64,000 bases of DNA from positions 35,129 to 99,128 of the forward strand of contig LGRT01000010.1 in NCBI GenBank assembly GCA_001642945.1, read 5' to 3'. Position 1 is the first letter of the stretch. Each line of letters begins with the position of its first letter. Of this stretch, positions 18,448 through 26,526 are shown piece after piece. The DNA is from Rhodobacteraceae bacterium SB2 (lineage in GTDB: Bacteria > Pseudomonadota > Alphaproteobacteria > Rhodobacterales > Rhodobacteraceae). Made by a program: the position numbers and the translations under genes. The notes beneath the pieces are model-generated. The model did not search any database, was not told where the DNA came from, and worked only from the letters and a program-made list of their open reading frames with translations.

Positions 18448-18760
18448 TTTATTGGTCCTTTGGGCTTTGTTCTGGGGTTGAATAAAGGCCTAATTTTTCC
18501 AGAAAAGACAATCAAGTTAAATTTCACGCTGGTGTGATTTGGGTCTATGAAGAATTATCGAGGGCTAGTGCTTTGCGCAAGCTGCGCAGTGTTTGCGCGG
18601 TAAGATAGAGCCTGCCAGGTTTATTGCGTTACCCTTGGCCTTGGTGATGAGGCCGGTTTTTGGTTGCAATTGCATGCAAACTGGAAGATGCAACATTCAT
18701 TACCCTATGCTGCATCTGCCCTGTTAGATGCTGGAAGCACGGCCACTGAGTGAGAGCATC
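18448..18760. other. Intergenic stretch with a possible decayed gene fragment
   Basis: No intact gene is convincing. On the minus strand, 18545-18628 reads without a start codon as KPGRLYLTAQTLRSLRKALA..., which looks protein-like. The neighbouring frame (18568-18675) reads M-Q-L-Q-P-K-T-G-L-I-T-K-A-K-G-N-A. The two together look like one small coding sequence broken by a frameshift. A TTGCAATTGCATGCAA element (18664-18679) overlaps the possible start. Confidence 0.3.
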
Positions 18761-19252
18761 ATGAACAGCAAACACGCCTATTCTGATTCATTTCTGCGCA
18801 AGATTTTGGCGCGCAACAAGGTCATCGTTTCGGTAGGCGTCAGTCTTAACGCCATTCGCCCTAGCTATTTCGTGGCCCGTTATTTAAGCCGGCGTGGTTA
18901 CACGATTATCCCGGTCAATCCTGGATATGAGGGCGAGCTGCTGTTTGGGCAACGGGTGTATGCGCGCATGGATCAAATTGAGCAACCGATCGATATGGTA
19001 CAGGTTTTTCGAAAATCGGATGCGGTGCCTGCCATTTATGAAGATGCGTTGGCCTGCTGGCCCGCGTTCAAAACCATTTGGATGCAAATTGGCGTGGAAC
19101 ATGAAGCAACTGCTTGCAAAGCGCAGGCAAGCGGCATTGACGTGGTTCAGGATCTCTGCCCAAAAATGGAGCACCAAAGGTTAAGCGGCGAATTGGGCAA
19201 ATATGGCGTGAATACAGGGCTGGTGCGCGCGCGCTTGGCGGATGTGATCTAA
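18761..19252 (+). CDS. CoA-binding domain protein (YccU-like)
   Basis: A 163-residue single-domain protein of the CoA-binding (succinyl-CoA synthetase alpha-like) Rossmann family. Visible are the N-terminal VIVSVGVSLNAIRPSYFVARYL strand-loop-helix, YTIIPVNPGYEGE, the central TIWMQIGVEHE motif (usually WlQlGi) and the C-terminal DLCPKMEHQRL block. The ATG at 18761 follows GAGAGCATC and begins in the usual way (MNSKHAYSD); an in-frame start at 18728 is less likely. Family members bind CoA or nucleotides, with roles in cysteine/CoA redox metabolism suspected but not established. The uxaC gene follows on the same strand after about 200 bases. Confidence 0.85.
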   Translation: MNSKHAYSDSFLRKILARNKVIVSVGVSLNAIRPSYFVARYLSRRGYTIIPVNPGYEGELLFGQRVYARMDQIEQPIDMVQVFRKSDAVPAIYEDALACWPAFKTIWMQIGVEHEATACKAQASGIDVVQDLCPKMEHQRLSGELGKYGVNTGLVRARLADVI

Positions 19253-19459
19253 GCCTCAAAAGAACGGATGAGCGTCGTTTAGAAAGCGATGGCACGGTTA
19301 GAATGAGAAAACCGGGCTGCGCCTATTGCAGTGCGGCATTGGCCGCTCTGATCCGCCTGCGCAGGGCGCCGGCCGAGCGGAAGTGAAAAGGCGCAACTGG
19401 GGCTTGCTCTGGTTTTGGAACAATCGCAATATAGCATTGAAACAATTGCGGTAGCTGTG

Positions 19460-20863
19460 ATGCCTTTACATGATCCCAATATTCTGCTTCCCGCTGATCC
19501 TACGCGTCGCGCCATTGCCCGCGCGCTTTATGATGGCGTGCGTGATCTGCCGATCATTAGCCCGCACGGCCATGTTGATCCCGCCTGGTTTGCAAAGAAT
19601 GAACCTTTTAAAAATCCAACTGATCTTTTTGTAAGCCCGGATCATTATGTGCTGCGGATGCTGGTCTCGCAAGGTACTTCGCTGGCGGAGTTGGGGCTTG
19701 TCGATCAGGACGGGCATCAACACGCGGATAAGCGGGCGATTTGGCGCCGGTTTTGCGCCGGCTATCACTTGTTTCGCGCGACGCCAAGCCGCGTATGGTT
19801 AGAATATGCATTCGAAAAACTGTTCGACCTGACCGAACGCCCATCGGCTGAAAATGCCGATGCGCTTTATGATGCAATTTCTCAGAAGCTGGCTGAGCCG
19901 GCGTTTTTGCCGCGGGCGTTGTTTGATCGCTTTAATATTGAGGTTTTGGCCACCACAGAGGATCCGCTGGATGATCTGTCGTATCATCAGAGCATTCATA
20001 GCAGCGGTTGGACGGGCCGCGTTATCACCACCTACCGCCCCGATAATGTGATTGATCCAGAACATAAGGGATTTGTCCAAAATGTAGAGCGTCTGGGCAT
20101 TTTAACCGAATGTGACACCCGGAATTGGCAGGGATATTTGCAAGCCCATCGCCTGCGCCGCGCTTATTTCCGCGGTTTTGGGGCAACGGCAACCGATCAT
20201 GGGCATCCGTCCGCGCGCACCGAAAATCTTTCTTGCCAGGATGCTGCAGATTTGTTTGATAAAGTTGTGCGGGGCCAGGCTTCATCGCAAGAGGCCGAGC
20301 GCTTCCGTGGGCAAATGCTGACGGAGATGGCGCGGATGAGCCTAGAAGATGGTATGGTGATGCAGTTGCACCCGGGATCATGGCGCAACCATTCTCCGAC
20401 TGTTTTCAGCGCTTACGGGCGTGATAAAGGGTTTGATATTCCCAAACCAGCCGATTTTGTGGGGGGGCTAAAGCCTTTGCTGGATCGCTTTGGCCATGAA
20501 AAAAACTTCACGCTTATCCTTTTCACCTTGGATGAAACCACGCTGTCGCGCGAACTGGCGCCTTTGGCTGGGGCCTATCCATGCTTAAAATTGGGGCCGG
20601 CTTGGTGGTTTTATGACAGCCCGGAAGGAATGCGGCGCTATCGCGAATTGGTTACGGAAACGGCGGGGTTTTACAACACGGTTGGATTTAACGATGATAC
20701 CCGGGCTTTATGCACGATCCCGGCGCGCCATGATATGGCACGTCGGATCGATTGCGGTTTCCTAGCCGGCCTGGTTGCCACGCATATGCTGGAGGAAGAC
20801 GAAGCGCATCAGGTGGCCTATGACCTGGCGTATTCTTTGGCCCAGAAAGCCTATCGTTTATGA
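19460..20863 (+). CDS. uxaC: Uronate isomerase
   Basis: An amidohydrolase-superfamily isomerase converting D-glucuronate to D-fructuronate and D-galacturonate to D-tagaturonate. The metal-binding motif is ISPHGHVDPAWF near the N-terminus; also visible are DHYVLRML, YHLFRATPSR, and the C-terminal VGFNDDTRALCTIPARHD block with arginines that bind the sugar acid. The ATG at 19460 gives 467 residues and the normal start (MPLHDPN); a longer in-frame TTG start at 19415 is unlikely. Its stop overlaps the start of the fructuronate-reductase-like gene (ATGA), so the two successive hexuronate steps are coupled in translation. Confidence 0.95.
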   Translation: MPLHDPNILLPADPTRRAIARALYDGVRDLPIISPHGHVDPAWFAKNEPFKNPTDLFVSPDHYVLRMLVSQGTSLAELGLVDQDGHQHADKRAIWRRFCAGYHLFRATPSRVWLEYAFEKLFDLTERPSAENADALYDAISQKLAEPAFLPRALFDRFNIEVLATTEDPLDDLSYHQSIHSSGWTGRVITTYRPDNVIDPEHKGFVQNVERLGILTECDTRNWQGYLQAHRLRRAYFRGFGATATDHGHPSARTENLSCQDAADLFDKVVRGQASSQEAERFRGQMLTEMARMSLEDGMVMQLHPGSWRNHSPTVFSAYGRDKGFDIPKPADFVGGLKPLLDRFGHEKNFTLILFTLDETTLSRELAPLAGAYPCLKLGPAWWFYDSPEGMRRYRELVTETAGFYNTVGFNDDTRALCTIPARHDMARRIDCGFLAGLVATHMLEEDEAHQVAYDLAYSLAQKAYRL

Positions 20864-22305
20864 GTGATCTTACCAAGGATTTTGATCGCGTTGGCGTCGT
20901 TCATCTTGGGCTGGGCGCGTTTTTTCGCGCTTTTGGGCTGCCGCAACTGCAAAGGATGCAGGCGCAACTTCGCGCAGATCACGCGATTGGTTGGGATGTG
21001 ATTGGTATCAGTTTGCGCAGCGCAGGGGTGCGCGATCTCTTGGCGCAAAACGGGTTTCGATATCACGCGGTTGAGATGGATGCAGCGCGCCGTGTGGTTG
21101 AAGAAATCACCATTTTAAAAGCTGTCTATTTTCTTGAAGATGAACGCCGCGAGGTGTTGAACGCGCTGCTGCTGCCGCATTTGAATATGGTGACGCTGAC
21201 GATTACGGAAAAAGGATATTGTTATTCACCGGCGCTAAGCGGGCTTGACTGGGAGCACCCTCAAATTCGGCAGGATCTAATCACGCCTGAAACGCCGTCT
21301 TCCGTTCCTGGTTTGTTGGTTCAGGCATTGCGACACAGGCGCGCATTAGGTCTAAACGCCTTTACCTGCCTGAGCTGCGATAATCTGTCTGAAAACGGGC
21401 GCGTTTTGCAAACAGTTGTGCTGGAATTTGCACAAAAAATTGACCCGGATCTTGCGCAATGGATCAAAGAAAACGTACGATTTCCTGCCACCATGGTGGA
21501 TCGTATCGTTCCGGCCGTGACGGCGCAGGATGTTGAAGATATTGCGGCATTGACTTGCTGGCCCGATCCCGCACCGGTCTTGCATGAGCCGTTTTGGCAA
21601 TGGGTGATTGAAGAGGATTTTGCCGACCTGCCGCGCCCGCCCCTTGAACTGGTTGGGGTAGAGTTTACCAGTTCGGTTCGCTCTTTTGAAGAAATGAAGC
21701 TGCGTTTGCTAAATGCAACCCATTCTTCCATTGCGTATCTTGGTGTTTTGACAGGGCATGAAACCGTTTTTGATGCGATGCAAAACACGGCATTGGCGGC
21801 GTTTATTAAGCGCTTATGGGAGCATGAATTGCGGCCCAGTTTTACGCCGCCCCCGGGCCAAGATTTAAAAGCCTATACGCAGGCGCTCGAGCGACGGTAT
21901 CGTAATTCAGCCATCGCGCATGCGACTTTACAAATTGCCATGGATGGATCCCAAAAGCTGCCGCAGCGCGTGCTGGCGCCGCTGCGCGCTAATTTAGCTG
22001 CCAACCGGCGGATTGACGGGCTTTGTTTGGTTGTTGCGGCTTGGATATTGTTTTTGAACGGGCAGAGCGAGGCAGGCGTGCATTATGTGATAAACGATCC
22101 TTTGCAGCCCCGCCTGAGCAGCGCCTGCGCGCAAAAGCAGGATCCTGTCGGGGCGGTTCTTTCAATTGCTGAAATATTTGGCTCTGATTTGAAGCAAGAT
22201 GCCCGATTTGAACAGGGGGTGCGTCAGGCCTATGCCCGGCTTCGCATTTCTGGTGTGCTGGCAAGCGTTGAGCTGGCCTGCCAGCACGCGGGCAAAGCCA
22301 ATTGA
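20860..22305 (+). CDS. uxuB: Mannitol dehydrogenase family oxidoreductase, fructuronate reductase-like
   Basis: A long-chain polyol/mannonate dehydrogenase of 481 residues. The NAD-binding N-terminal domain begins VVHLGLGAFFRAF, and TITEKGYCY and LSCDNLSENGR are standard family blocks. The catalytic segment VEFTSSVRSFEEMKLRLLNATHSSIAYLG includes the Lys-x-x-x-x-N-x2-H active-site pattern. Within this family, context picks out fructuronate reductase (D-fructuronate to D-mannonate), because the start overlaps the uxaC stop. Mannitol 2-dehydrogenase activity is the main alternative. The downstream MFS gene may import the uronic acid. Confidence 0.9.
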   Translation: MSDLTKDFDRVGVVHLGLGAFFRAFGLPQLQRMQAQLRADHAIGWDVIGISLRSAGVRDLLAQNGFRYHAVEMDAARRVVEEITILKAVYFLEDERREVLNALLLPHLNMVTLTITEKGYCYSPALSGLDWEHPQIRQDLITPETPSSVPGLLVQALRHRRALGLNAFTCLSCDNLSENGRVLQTVVLEFAQKIDPDLAQWIKENVRFPATMVDRIVPAVTAQDVEDIAALTCWPDPAPVLHEPFWQWVIEEDFADLPRPPLELVGVEFTSSVRSFEEMKLRLLNATHSSIAYLGVLTGHETVFDAMQNTALAAFIKRLWEHELRPSFTPPPGQDLKAYTQALERRYRNSAIAHATLQIAMDGSQKLPQRVLAPLRANLAANRRIDGLCLVVAAWILFLNGQSEAGVHYVINDPLQPRLSSACAQKQDPVGAVLSIAEIFGSDLKQDARFEQGVRQAYARLRISGVLASVELACQHAGKAN

Positions 22306-22429
22306 GAGGGGCAGAGGAAGCACAAAAATACGCCGGCGCGCTCGGTGAAAACGATATTAAACGCACTCAAGAAAGGCAGACGCGCCTTCTGCACTGGGCT
22401 TTTATCCCCCTAAAAACGCGCTGTGCGAT

Positions 22430-23626
22430 ATGATGGCGCGGCCTTTGAAATATTACATGCCGGTTTGCGGCTTGGGCCTCACCCAGATTATGGGTTATGG
22501 CACGTTGCTTTATTCTTATGCCGTGCTCTTGCCCATAATGGCGGATGAGCTTGGCCTTGGCCTGTCGGATGTGTTCGGGCTGCTCTCGTTTGGCTTTTTT
22601 TTTGGTGGCCTGAGCGCGATACTGGCCGGGTTTGCGGTGGATCGCATCGGCGGGCGTTGGGTGATGAGCCTTGGCTCGGTAGCCTCGGCTGGCGGGCTTT
22701 GGGGGTTAAGCCAAGTGACAGGGCCGATTGGATTAACCGTTGCGATATTGCTCACCCAAATGGCGGCAATGTTTGTGCTTTACGATGTGGCTTTTGCATC
22801 AATTGCAAAACTTCGCCCCGGGCCGGCGGCGCAATCGGCAATTTCGGGGATCACGCTGTTTGGAGGTGTGGCATCAACTATTTACTGGCCAATGACTCTG
22901 GCGCTTTCAAATCTTTATGGGTGGCAAGTGACATGGCAAATCCATGCTGCCAGCGTATTGCTTATTTGCGTGCCGGCGCATTGGTTCAGCCTAAGAACGG
23001 AAAATGGAACCTGCGCGCCCCCAGAGAAGCGCAAAGAAGGGTCAGAGACTTGGCCGCCATTACAAGGCCCGGCCCGCCGTCAGGCAATGATTTGGATGGT
23101 GCTGTCTTTTACCTTTTCGGGATATATTATGGGGGCTTTGATGTCGCTTTGGGTGAGCAATGTGGAAGCATTGGGGCACAGCGCTGCCGTCGCCGTGAGC
23201 GCGGGCGCGTTGATTGGGCCAGCCAAAACGGCGGGGCGGTTTTTTGAATTGATCTTTGGCCGCGCGCTGCATCCTTTGATTACAAGTTTTATTTCTTTGG
23301 GTTTGATGATGATCGGATTTTCTATCTTATTGGGCTTTGGCGCGACCTTTGCCGGCTTGATGGTTTTTGCTGTGCTTTACGGGATGGGCGATGGGATTAA
23401 GACGATCACCATGGGAACTTTGCCTTTAGCATTGTTTGGTCCAGAAGGGTTTGGGGCAAGATTGGGATGGATCGCGTTCATCCGCATGTCCGTGAATTCC
23501 TCAAGCCCTTTTCTATTCGCCTGGATCACCGAGGCCTATGGCGGTTGGACATCATTTTCTGCCATGGCGCTGTTTATATTCATGGGGCTTGGTGCCCTGT
23601 TTTTTGTAAAGCGGCAACCTCAGTAA
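22430..23626 (+). CDS. MFS transporter
   Basis: A 12-helix major facilitator of 398 residues. The loop 2-3 signature is visible as GFAVDRIGGRWVMSLG, and a second copy of the pattern follows in the C-terminal half. Start is at ATG 22430 or the next codon. It follows the hexuronate genes on the same strand after about 125 bases, so uronate or related sugar-acid transport is a reasonable guess, but this subgroup is also annotated as monocarboxylate-like permeases. An AT-rich stretch follows it and marks the transition to the flagellin cassette. Confidence 0.82.
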   Translation: MMARPLKYYMPVCGLGLTQIMGYGTLLYSYAVLLPIMADELGLGLSDVFGLLSFGFFFGGLSAILAGFAVDRIGGRWVMSLGSVASAGGLWGLSQVTGPIGLTVAILLTQMAAMFVLYDVAFASIAKLRPGPAAQSAISGITLFGGVASTIYWPMTLALSNLYGWQVTWQIHAASVLLICVPAHWFSLRTENGTCAPPEKRKEGSETWPPLQGPARRQAMIWMVLSFTFSGYIMGALMSLWVSNVEALGHSAAVAVSAGALIGPAKTAGRFFELIFGRALHPLITSFISLGLMMIGFSILLGFGATFAGLMVFAVLYGMGDGIKTITMGTLPLALFGPEGFGARLGWIAFIRMSVNSSSPFLFAWITEAYGGWTSFSAMALFIFMGLGALFFVKRQPQ

Positions 23627-23767
23627 AGTTCTTTGCGCCATCCGATTATCAGAACTTTAAGATTATAATTTTAAATCACTTCGATATTTTCAAGAGGGTA
23701 TTAGGTTTGCCCGTGCTCCTAGCTTTTTAGAAAAGTATTAACGTCAAGCAAAAATGCTATTTGATTG

Positions 23768-23783
23768 TGGCATATAATTTGCT
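23768..23783 (+). promoter_or_regulatory. Sigma-54 (RpoN) type promoter for the flagellin cassette
   Basis: TGGCA (23768-23772) and TTGCT (23779-23783) match the -24/-12 consensus TGGCAC-N5-TTGCW in nine of ten key positions, with the required 10 bases between GG and GC. The predicted transcript would start near 23795, about 27 bases before the first ATG of the cassette. Sigma-54 control is common for late flagellar genes in several proteobacteria. Confidence 0.7.
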
Positions 23784-23821
23784 GTGTACCCTTTAATACT
23801 AAGATATTTGCGAGGAAAATT

Positions 23822-24487
23822 ATGAAGCAAGACGTCGAAATTGTACGACCCAAAGAGTGGTTGGAAGAGGCTTTAATTACACTTGAGAAAATCAAAGCAG
23901 GCGCAAAATCTTCGCAAGAAGCCATAACCTTCAATAAGTTTGTGTTCACACATTATGTTGTTGAGGCGTTTGAGGCTATTTCGGCTGCAAAAGCAATCAC
24001 GACCGAGCAGGCTGAATTGGTCCATAAAGTTGTGACGGAGTATTTAAGTGATGAATTGCTTTCCGCCCTGAGCAATTATGATCAAGAAGTCATTCAAAAT
24101 CTCCTTGTGCCGTTTTCTCAAACTGAGGCTGCGCCTCAGGAAGATCCGACAGAAGCTGTTACATTGGTCAATCCTGTTGAATGGATGCACGAAGCGATTG
24201 AAACGCTTTACCGTGTAGAACGCAGTTGTAAAGATAATTTGAAAGCCGCAAAATTGAAACATTTCACCTTTTCTACTTATGTTGCGGAAGCATTTTTGGC
24301 GATTGTTTATCGCAAAGCGATTTTTGAATCTGAAGTCGTTTTGGTTAATGAGATTATGAGCAAATATTTTGATCAAAACGTTTATGATCTAATGTCCGAG
24401 CAAGAGAAACTGATTTTAGAACATCTGATGATGCCGTTTGCAACGGAGCACGGTGTAGACGAGACATTCTATAAGCTCGTCGCTTAA
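23822..24487 (+). CDS. Unknown flagellin-linked protein made of two 91-residue repeats
   Basis: I do not recognise this 221-residue protein. Residues 8-98 and 116-206 align without gaps over 91 positions, with about 29 identities by eye. Each repeat starts V-x-P-x-EW, contains F-x-F-x2-YV-x-EAF-x-AI-x3-KAI in the middle and ends L-x2-PF. The repeats look all-helical; an acidic linker (about 99-115) joins them. No signal peptide or membrane segment is seen. The ATG at 23822 has GCGAGGAAAATT upstream; an in-frame earlier start at 23765 would lie inside the promoter. The flagellin starts 11 bases downstream, so a chaperone, regulator or assembly role for that flagellin is inferred. It does not look like FlaF, FlbT, FliS or FliW. 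Confidence 0.85.
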   Translation: MKQDVEIVRPKEWLEEALITLEKIKAGAKSSQEAITFNKFVFTHYVVEAFEAISAAKAITTEQAELVHKVVTEYLSDELLSALSNYDQEVIQNLLVPFSQTEAAPQEDPTEAVTLVNPVEWMHEAIETLYRVERSCKDNLKAAKLKHFTFSTYVAEAFLAIVYRKAIFESEVVLVNEIMSKYFDQNVYDLMSEQEKLILEHLMMPFATEHGVDETFYKLVA

Positions 24488-24498
24488 GGGAGGCCGAG

Positions 24499-26439
24499 AT
24501 GGCATTAAATATCGCAACTGATACAGCTTTTCTACTGGCTTCTAAAAGCTCCGATAGAAATACGATTACGCTCAATCAATCTATGGAACGTTTGACCTCT
24601 GGATTACGCATCAATTCAGCCTCGGATGATGCGGCTGGTGTCGCCGTGGCAACAAGAATTAATTCTGACGTTCAAGGTATGCGTATGGCCATACGTAACG
24701 CCACGGATGGGCAGTCGATGATCAATACGGCTGAGGGGGCCATGGTCGAAATTACCAATATCCTTCAGCGCATGCGCGAATTGGCCATTCAAGCGGCAAA
24801 TGGCACCAATAGTCCAACTGATAGAGATATGATTCAGTTGGAAATTGATCAATTGACGATGGAAGTCGACCGGATTGCCCAAAGTACACAATGGGCAGGG
24901 CAAAGCATTTTCAACGGCGCTCGGGGTGCCAATGAATTGGCAACATCGCATACAGAGGCGTATACAACTAACTTTCAGATTGGTTCGACGCCAAATGATG
25001 GTGATAACATCACAGTTAATTTTTACGCCATTACCTCGGAAGCTTTGGATATCGAGGGCACTGGAACGGTACCAACAATCGCAACCACATTTGCCACAGC
25101 GGACAGTGGCGCAGTTGCGATAAATCCAACTGATGGAAAAGTAACTTTAAGCGGTGCTTTTGCCGCGGATGATAAAATTACGATGACTGTTAATGGCCAA
25201 GCGATTCAGACAACGCTTACGAATACCGATATTATTGATACGGGGGCAATTGCAGTCAATGGCACATCTGCGGTAAGCGCGGGCGAATATTATATCACGT
25301 CGATGGGCACGACTGATTTTACAACCTCAAATTCTGGTATTAGCGCGTCGGTTACGTCTCCGATCGCGGATTCTAACGATGGGGCCAATGGCCTTGGCTC
25401 GATAATCACGGTTGCGGCGAACACAACATCTTTAACAGGCACGGGACGCGTGAAGGCGATCAAAACCGATGCGGATATTAATGTGGCTGCGGATGGTAAG
25501 CAATTTAAGGTGGTCAATGACTCATCTGTTTTTTACGATGCTAGCCTTAGCTCCACTTCAGTCGCTGGTGGATCTACGACTGCTATTACAAATGCCAAAA
25601 CCTATCTCGTCACTGAGGGCGCATTTGTATACGGAAGCGATACATTTACAGCGGGCCAGTCATTTTTGGCGGCGTCTACAACTACCGTTACAGCTTCTGG
25701 TTCTAGTGCTCTGGTAGAGATTACTGCAGTTGATAATACGGATGGCACTGCTCCTACCGATAGTAGTATCAATAATATTGCAAACACTGAGTCTTTTGAC
25801 GTTACCGCAGGAAAATCATACTTGATTACAAAAGGTTCAATCACCTATAACAGTCAAACTTTCGCTGCTGGATCAACATTTGTTGGAGTAACTGGGCAAG
25901 CCTCTGCGACAGCTGGATCGGCGAGTTCTGTGTTAAGTACAGCTACAGATTTTGAAGCAGGTGCGGTAATTGAGAAAGCAAGTGGCTTGTATATCGGACC
26001 AAGTGCTAAGCTTGTTAACTATGACTCGCCGGCTGCAGCTGCTCAACAAATTGTAGCCAAGCTACAAGCAGAAGGTATAACAGGATTGAACCTTACGGAT
26101 AATATTGATGGTACTTTCAATATTGTTTTGGGTGGTAATTTAAGCGTTGCCTCTGCAACAGATTCCCATAAAGCCATTAATTCAATTGACTTGGCGCTTC
26201 AAAATATCAGTGCTGATCGCGCGATGTTCGGCGCCTTAAGCAATCGATTTGATATGTCGATTTCGAACCTATCAAATGTGGCGGCTAATTCAGAAATGAG
26301 TCTTGGGCGCTTACAGGATGCTGATTTTGCAGCGGAAACGTCAAGAATGACCACAAGCAGAATTTTGGAACAAGCTTCGATCGCGATGATGGCGCAGGCC
26401 AATGCGGCGAAACAAAACGTGCTGCAATTGCTCGGTTAA
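24499..26439 (+). CDS. Large flagellin with a repeat-bearing variable domain
   Basis: A filament subunit of 646 residues. The N-terminal D0/D1 region (about 1-150: LNQSMERLTSGLRINSASDD, then GQSMINTAEGAM and LQRMRELAIQAANG) and C-terminal D1/D0 region (about 556-646, ending QANAAKQNVLQLLG) are complete. Between them lies a Ser/Thr/Ala-rich insert of about 400 residues with no cysteine. Within it, residues 363-407 and 434-479 are related (K-[TS]-Y-L-[VI]-T-[EK]-G ... Y-x-S-x-TF-x-AG), and 258-275 carries a similar AGEYYIT-x-GTTDFT motif. It follows the two-repeat protein by 11 bases with a GGGAGG ribosome-binding site and is followed by an intrinsic terminator. The N-terminus resembles gammaproteobacterial-type flagellins rather than the MSSILTNN type common in roseobacters. 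Confidence 0.95.
   Translation: MALNIATDTAFLLASKSSDRNTITLNQSMERLTSGLRINSASDDAAGVAVATRINSDVQGMRMAIRNATDGQSMINTAEGAMVEITNILQRMRELAIQAANGTNSPTDRDMIQLEIDQLTMEVDRIAQSTQWAGQSIFNGARGANELATSHTEAYTTNFQIGSTPNDGDNITVNFYAITSEALDIEGTGTVPTIATTFATADSGAVAINPTDGKVTLSGAFAADDKITMTVNGQAIQTTLTNTDIIDTGAIAVNGTSAVSAGEYYITSMGTTDFTTSNSGISASVTSPIADSNDGANGLGSIITVAANTTSLTGTGRVKAIKTDADINVAADGKQFKVVNDSSVFYDASLSSTSVAGGSTTAITNAKTYLVTEGAFVYGSDTFTAGQSFLAASTTTVTASGSSALVEITAVDNTDGTAPTDSSINNIANTESFDVTAGKSYLITKGSITYNSQTFAAGSTFVGVTGQASATAGSASSVLSTATDFEAGAVIEKASGLYIGPSAKLVNYDSPAAAAQQIVAKLQAEGITGLNLTDNIDGTFNIVLGGNLSVASATDSHKAINSIDLALQNISADRAMFGALSNRFDMSISNLSNVAANSEMSLGRLQDADFAAETSRMTTSRILEQASIAMMAQANAAKQNVLQLLG
25270..25935 (+). repeat. 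Related repeat units in the flagellin variable domain
   Basis: Three units are visible in translation: residues 258-275 (25270-25323), 363-407 (25585-25719) and 434-479 (25798-25935). The last two match over about 45 residues; the first shares only the opening part. Similar AG-x-x-Y-x-I/V-x-x-x-G-T-T-D-F-T motifs are, from memory, frequent in marine phage structural proteins. Confidence 0.6.
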
Positions 26440-26465
26440 CACCACGTCATCAAACCCAAAAAAGC

Positions 26466-26497
26466 GCGCCGGCGGGTAAACCCGGCGCACTTTTTTT
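26466..26497 (+). terminator. Intrinsic terminator after flagellin
   Basis: GCGCCGG (26466-26472) pairs with CCGGCGC (26482-26488), followed after two bases by seven T residues (26491-26497). It closes the two-gene flagellin unit. Confidence 0.85.
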
Positions 26498-26503
26498 AAT
26501 TAA

Positions 26504-26526
26504 AAAACCGATTTTCGCCGGTTTTT
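26504..26526. terminator. Second hairpin with T-runs, works for the leftward gene
   Basis: AAAACCG (26504-26510) and CGGTTTT (26519-26525) form a perfect 7-bp stem. Read leftwards it directly follows the stop of the FKBP-rhodanese gene and is followed by a run of T residues, so it probably terminates that gene. It could also back up flagellin termination. Confidence 0.7.

Noticed and set aside
22657..23247. A 196-codon plus-strand frame inside the MFS gene
   Set aside because: It overlaps the transporter in another phase and lacks any hydrophobic helix pattern or motif.
23651..23690. TTAA pairs as a CtrA site upstream of the flagellin cassette
   Set aside because: The spacing between TTAA elements is 10 bases, not the 7 required; the sigma-54 element nearby explains the promoter better.
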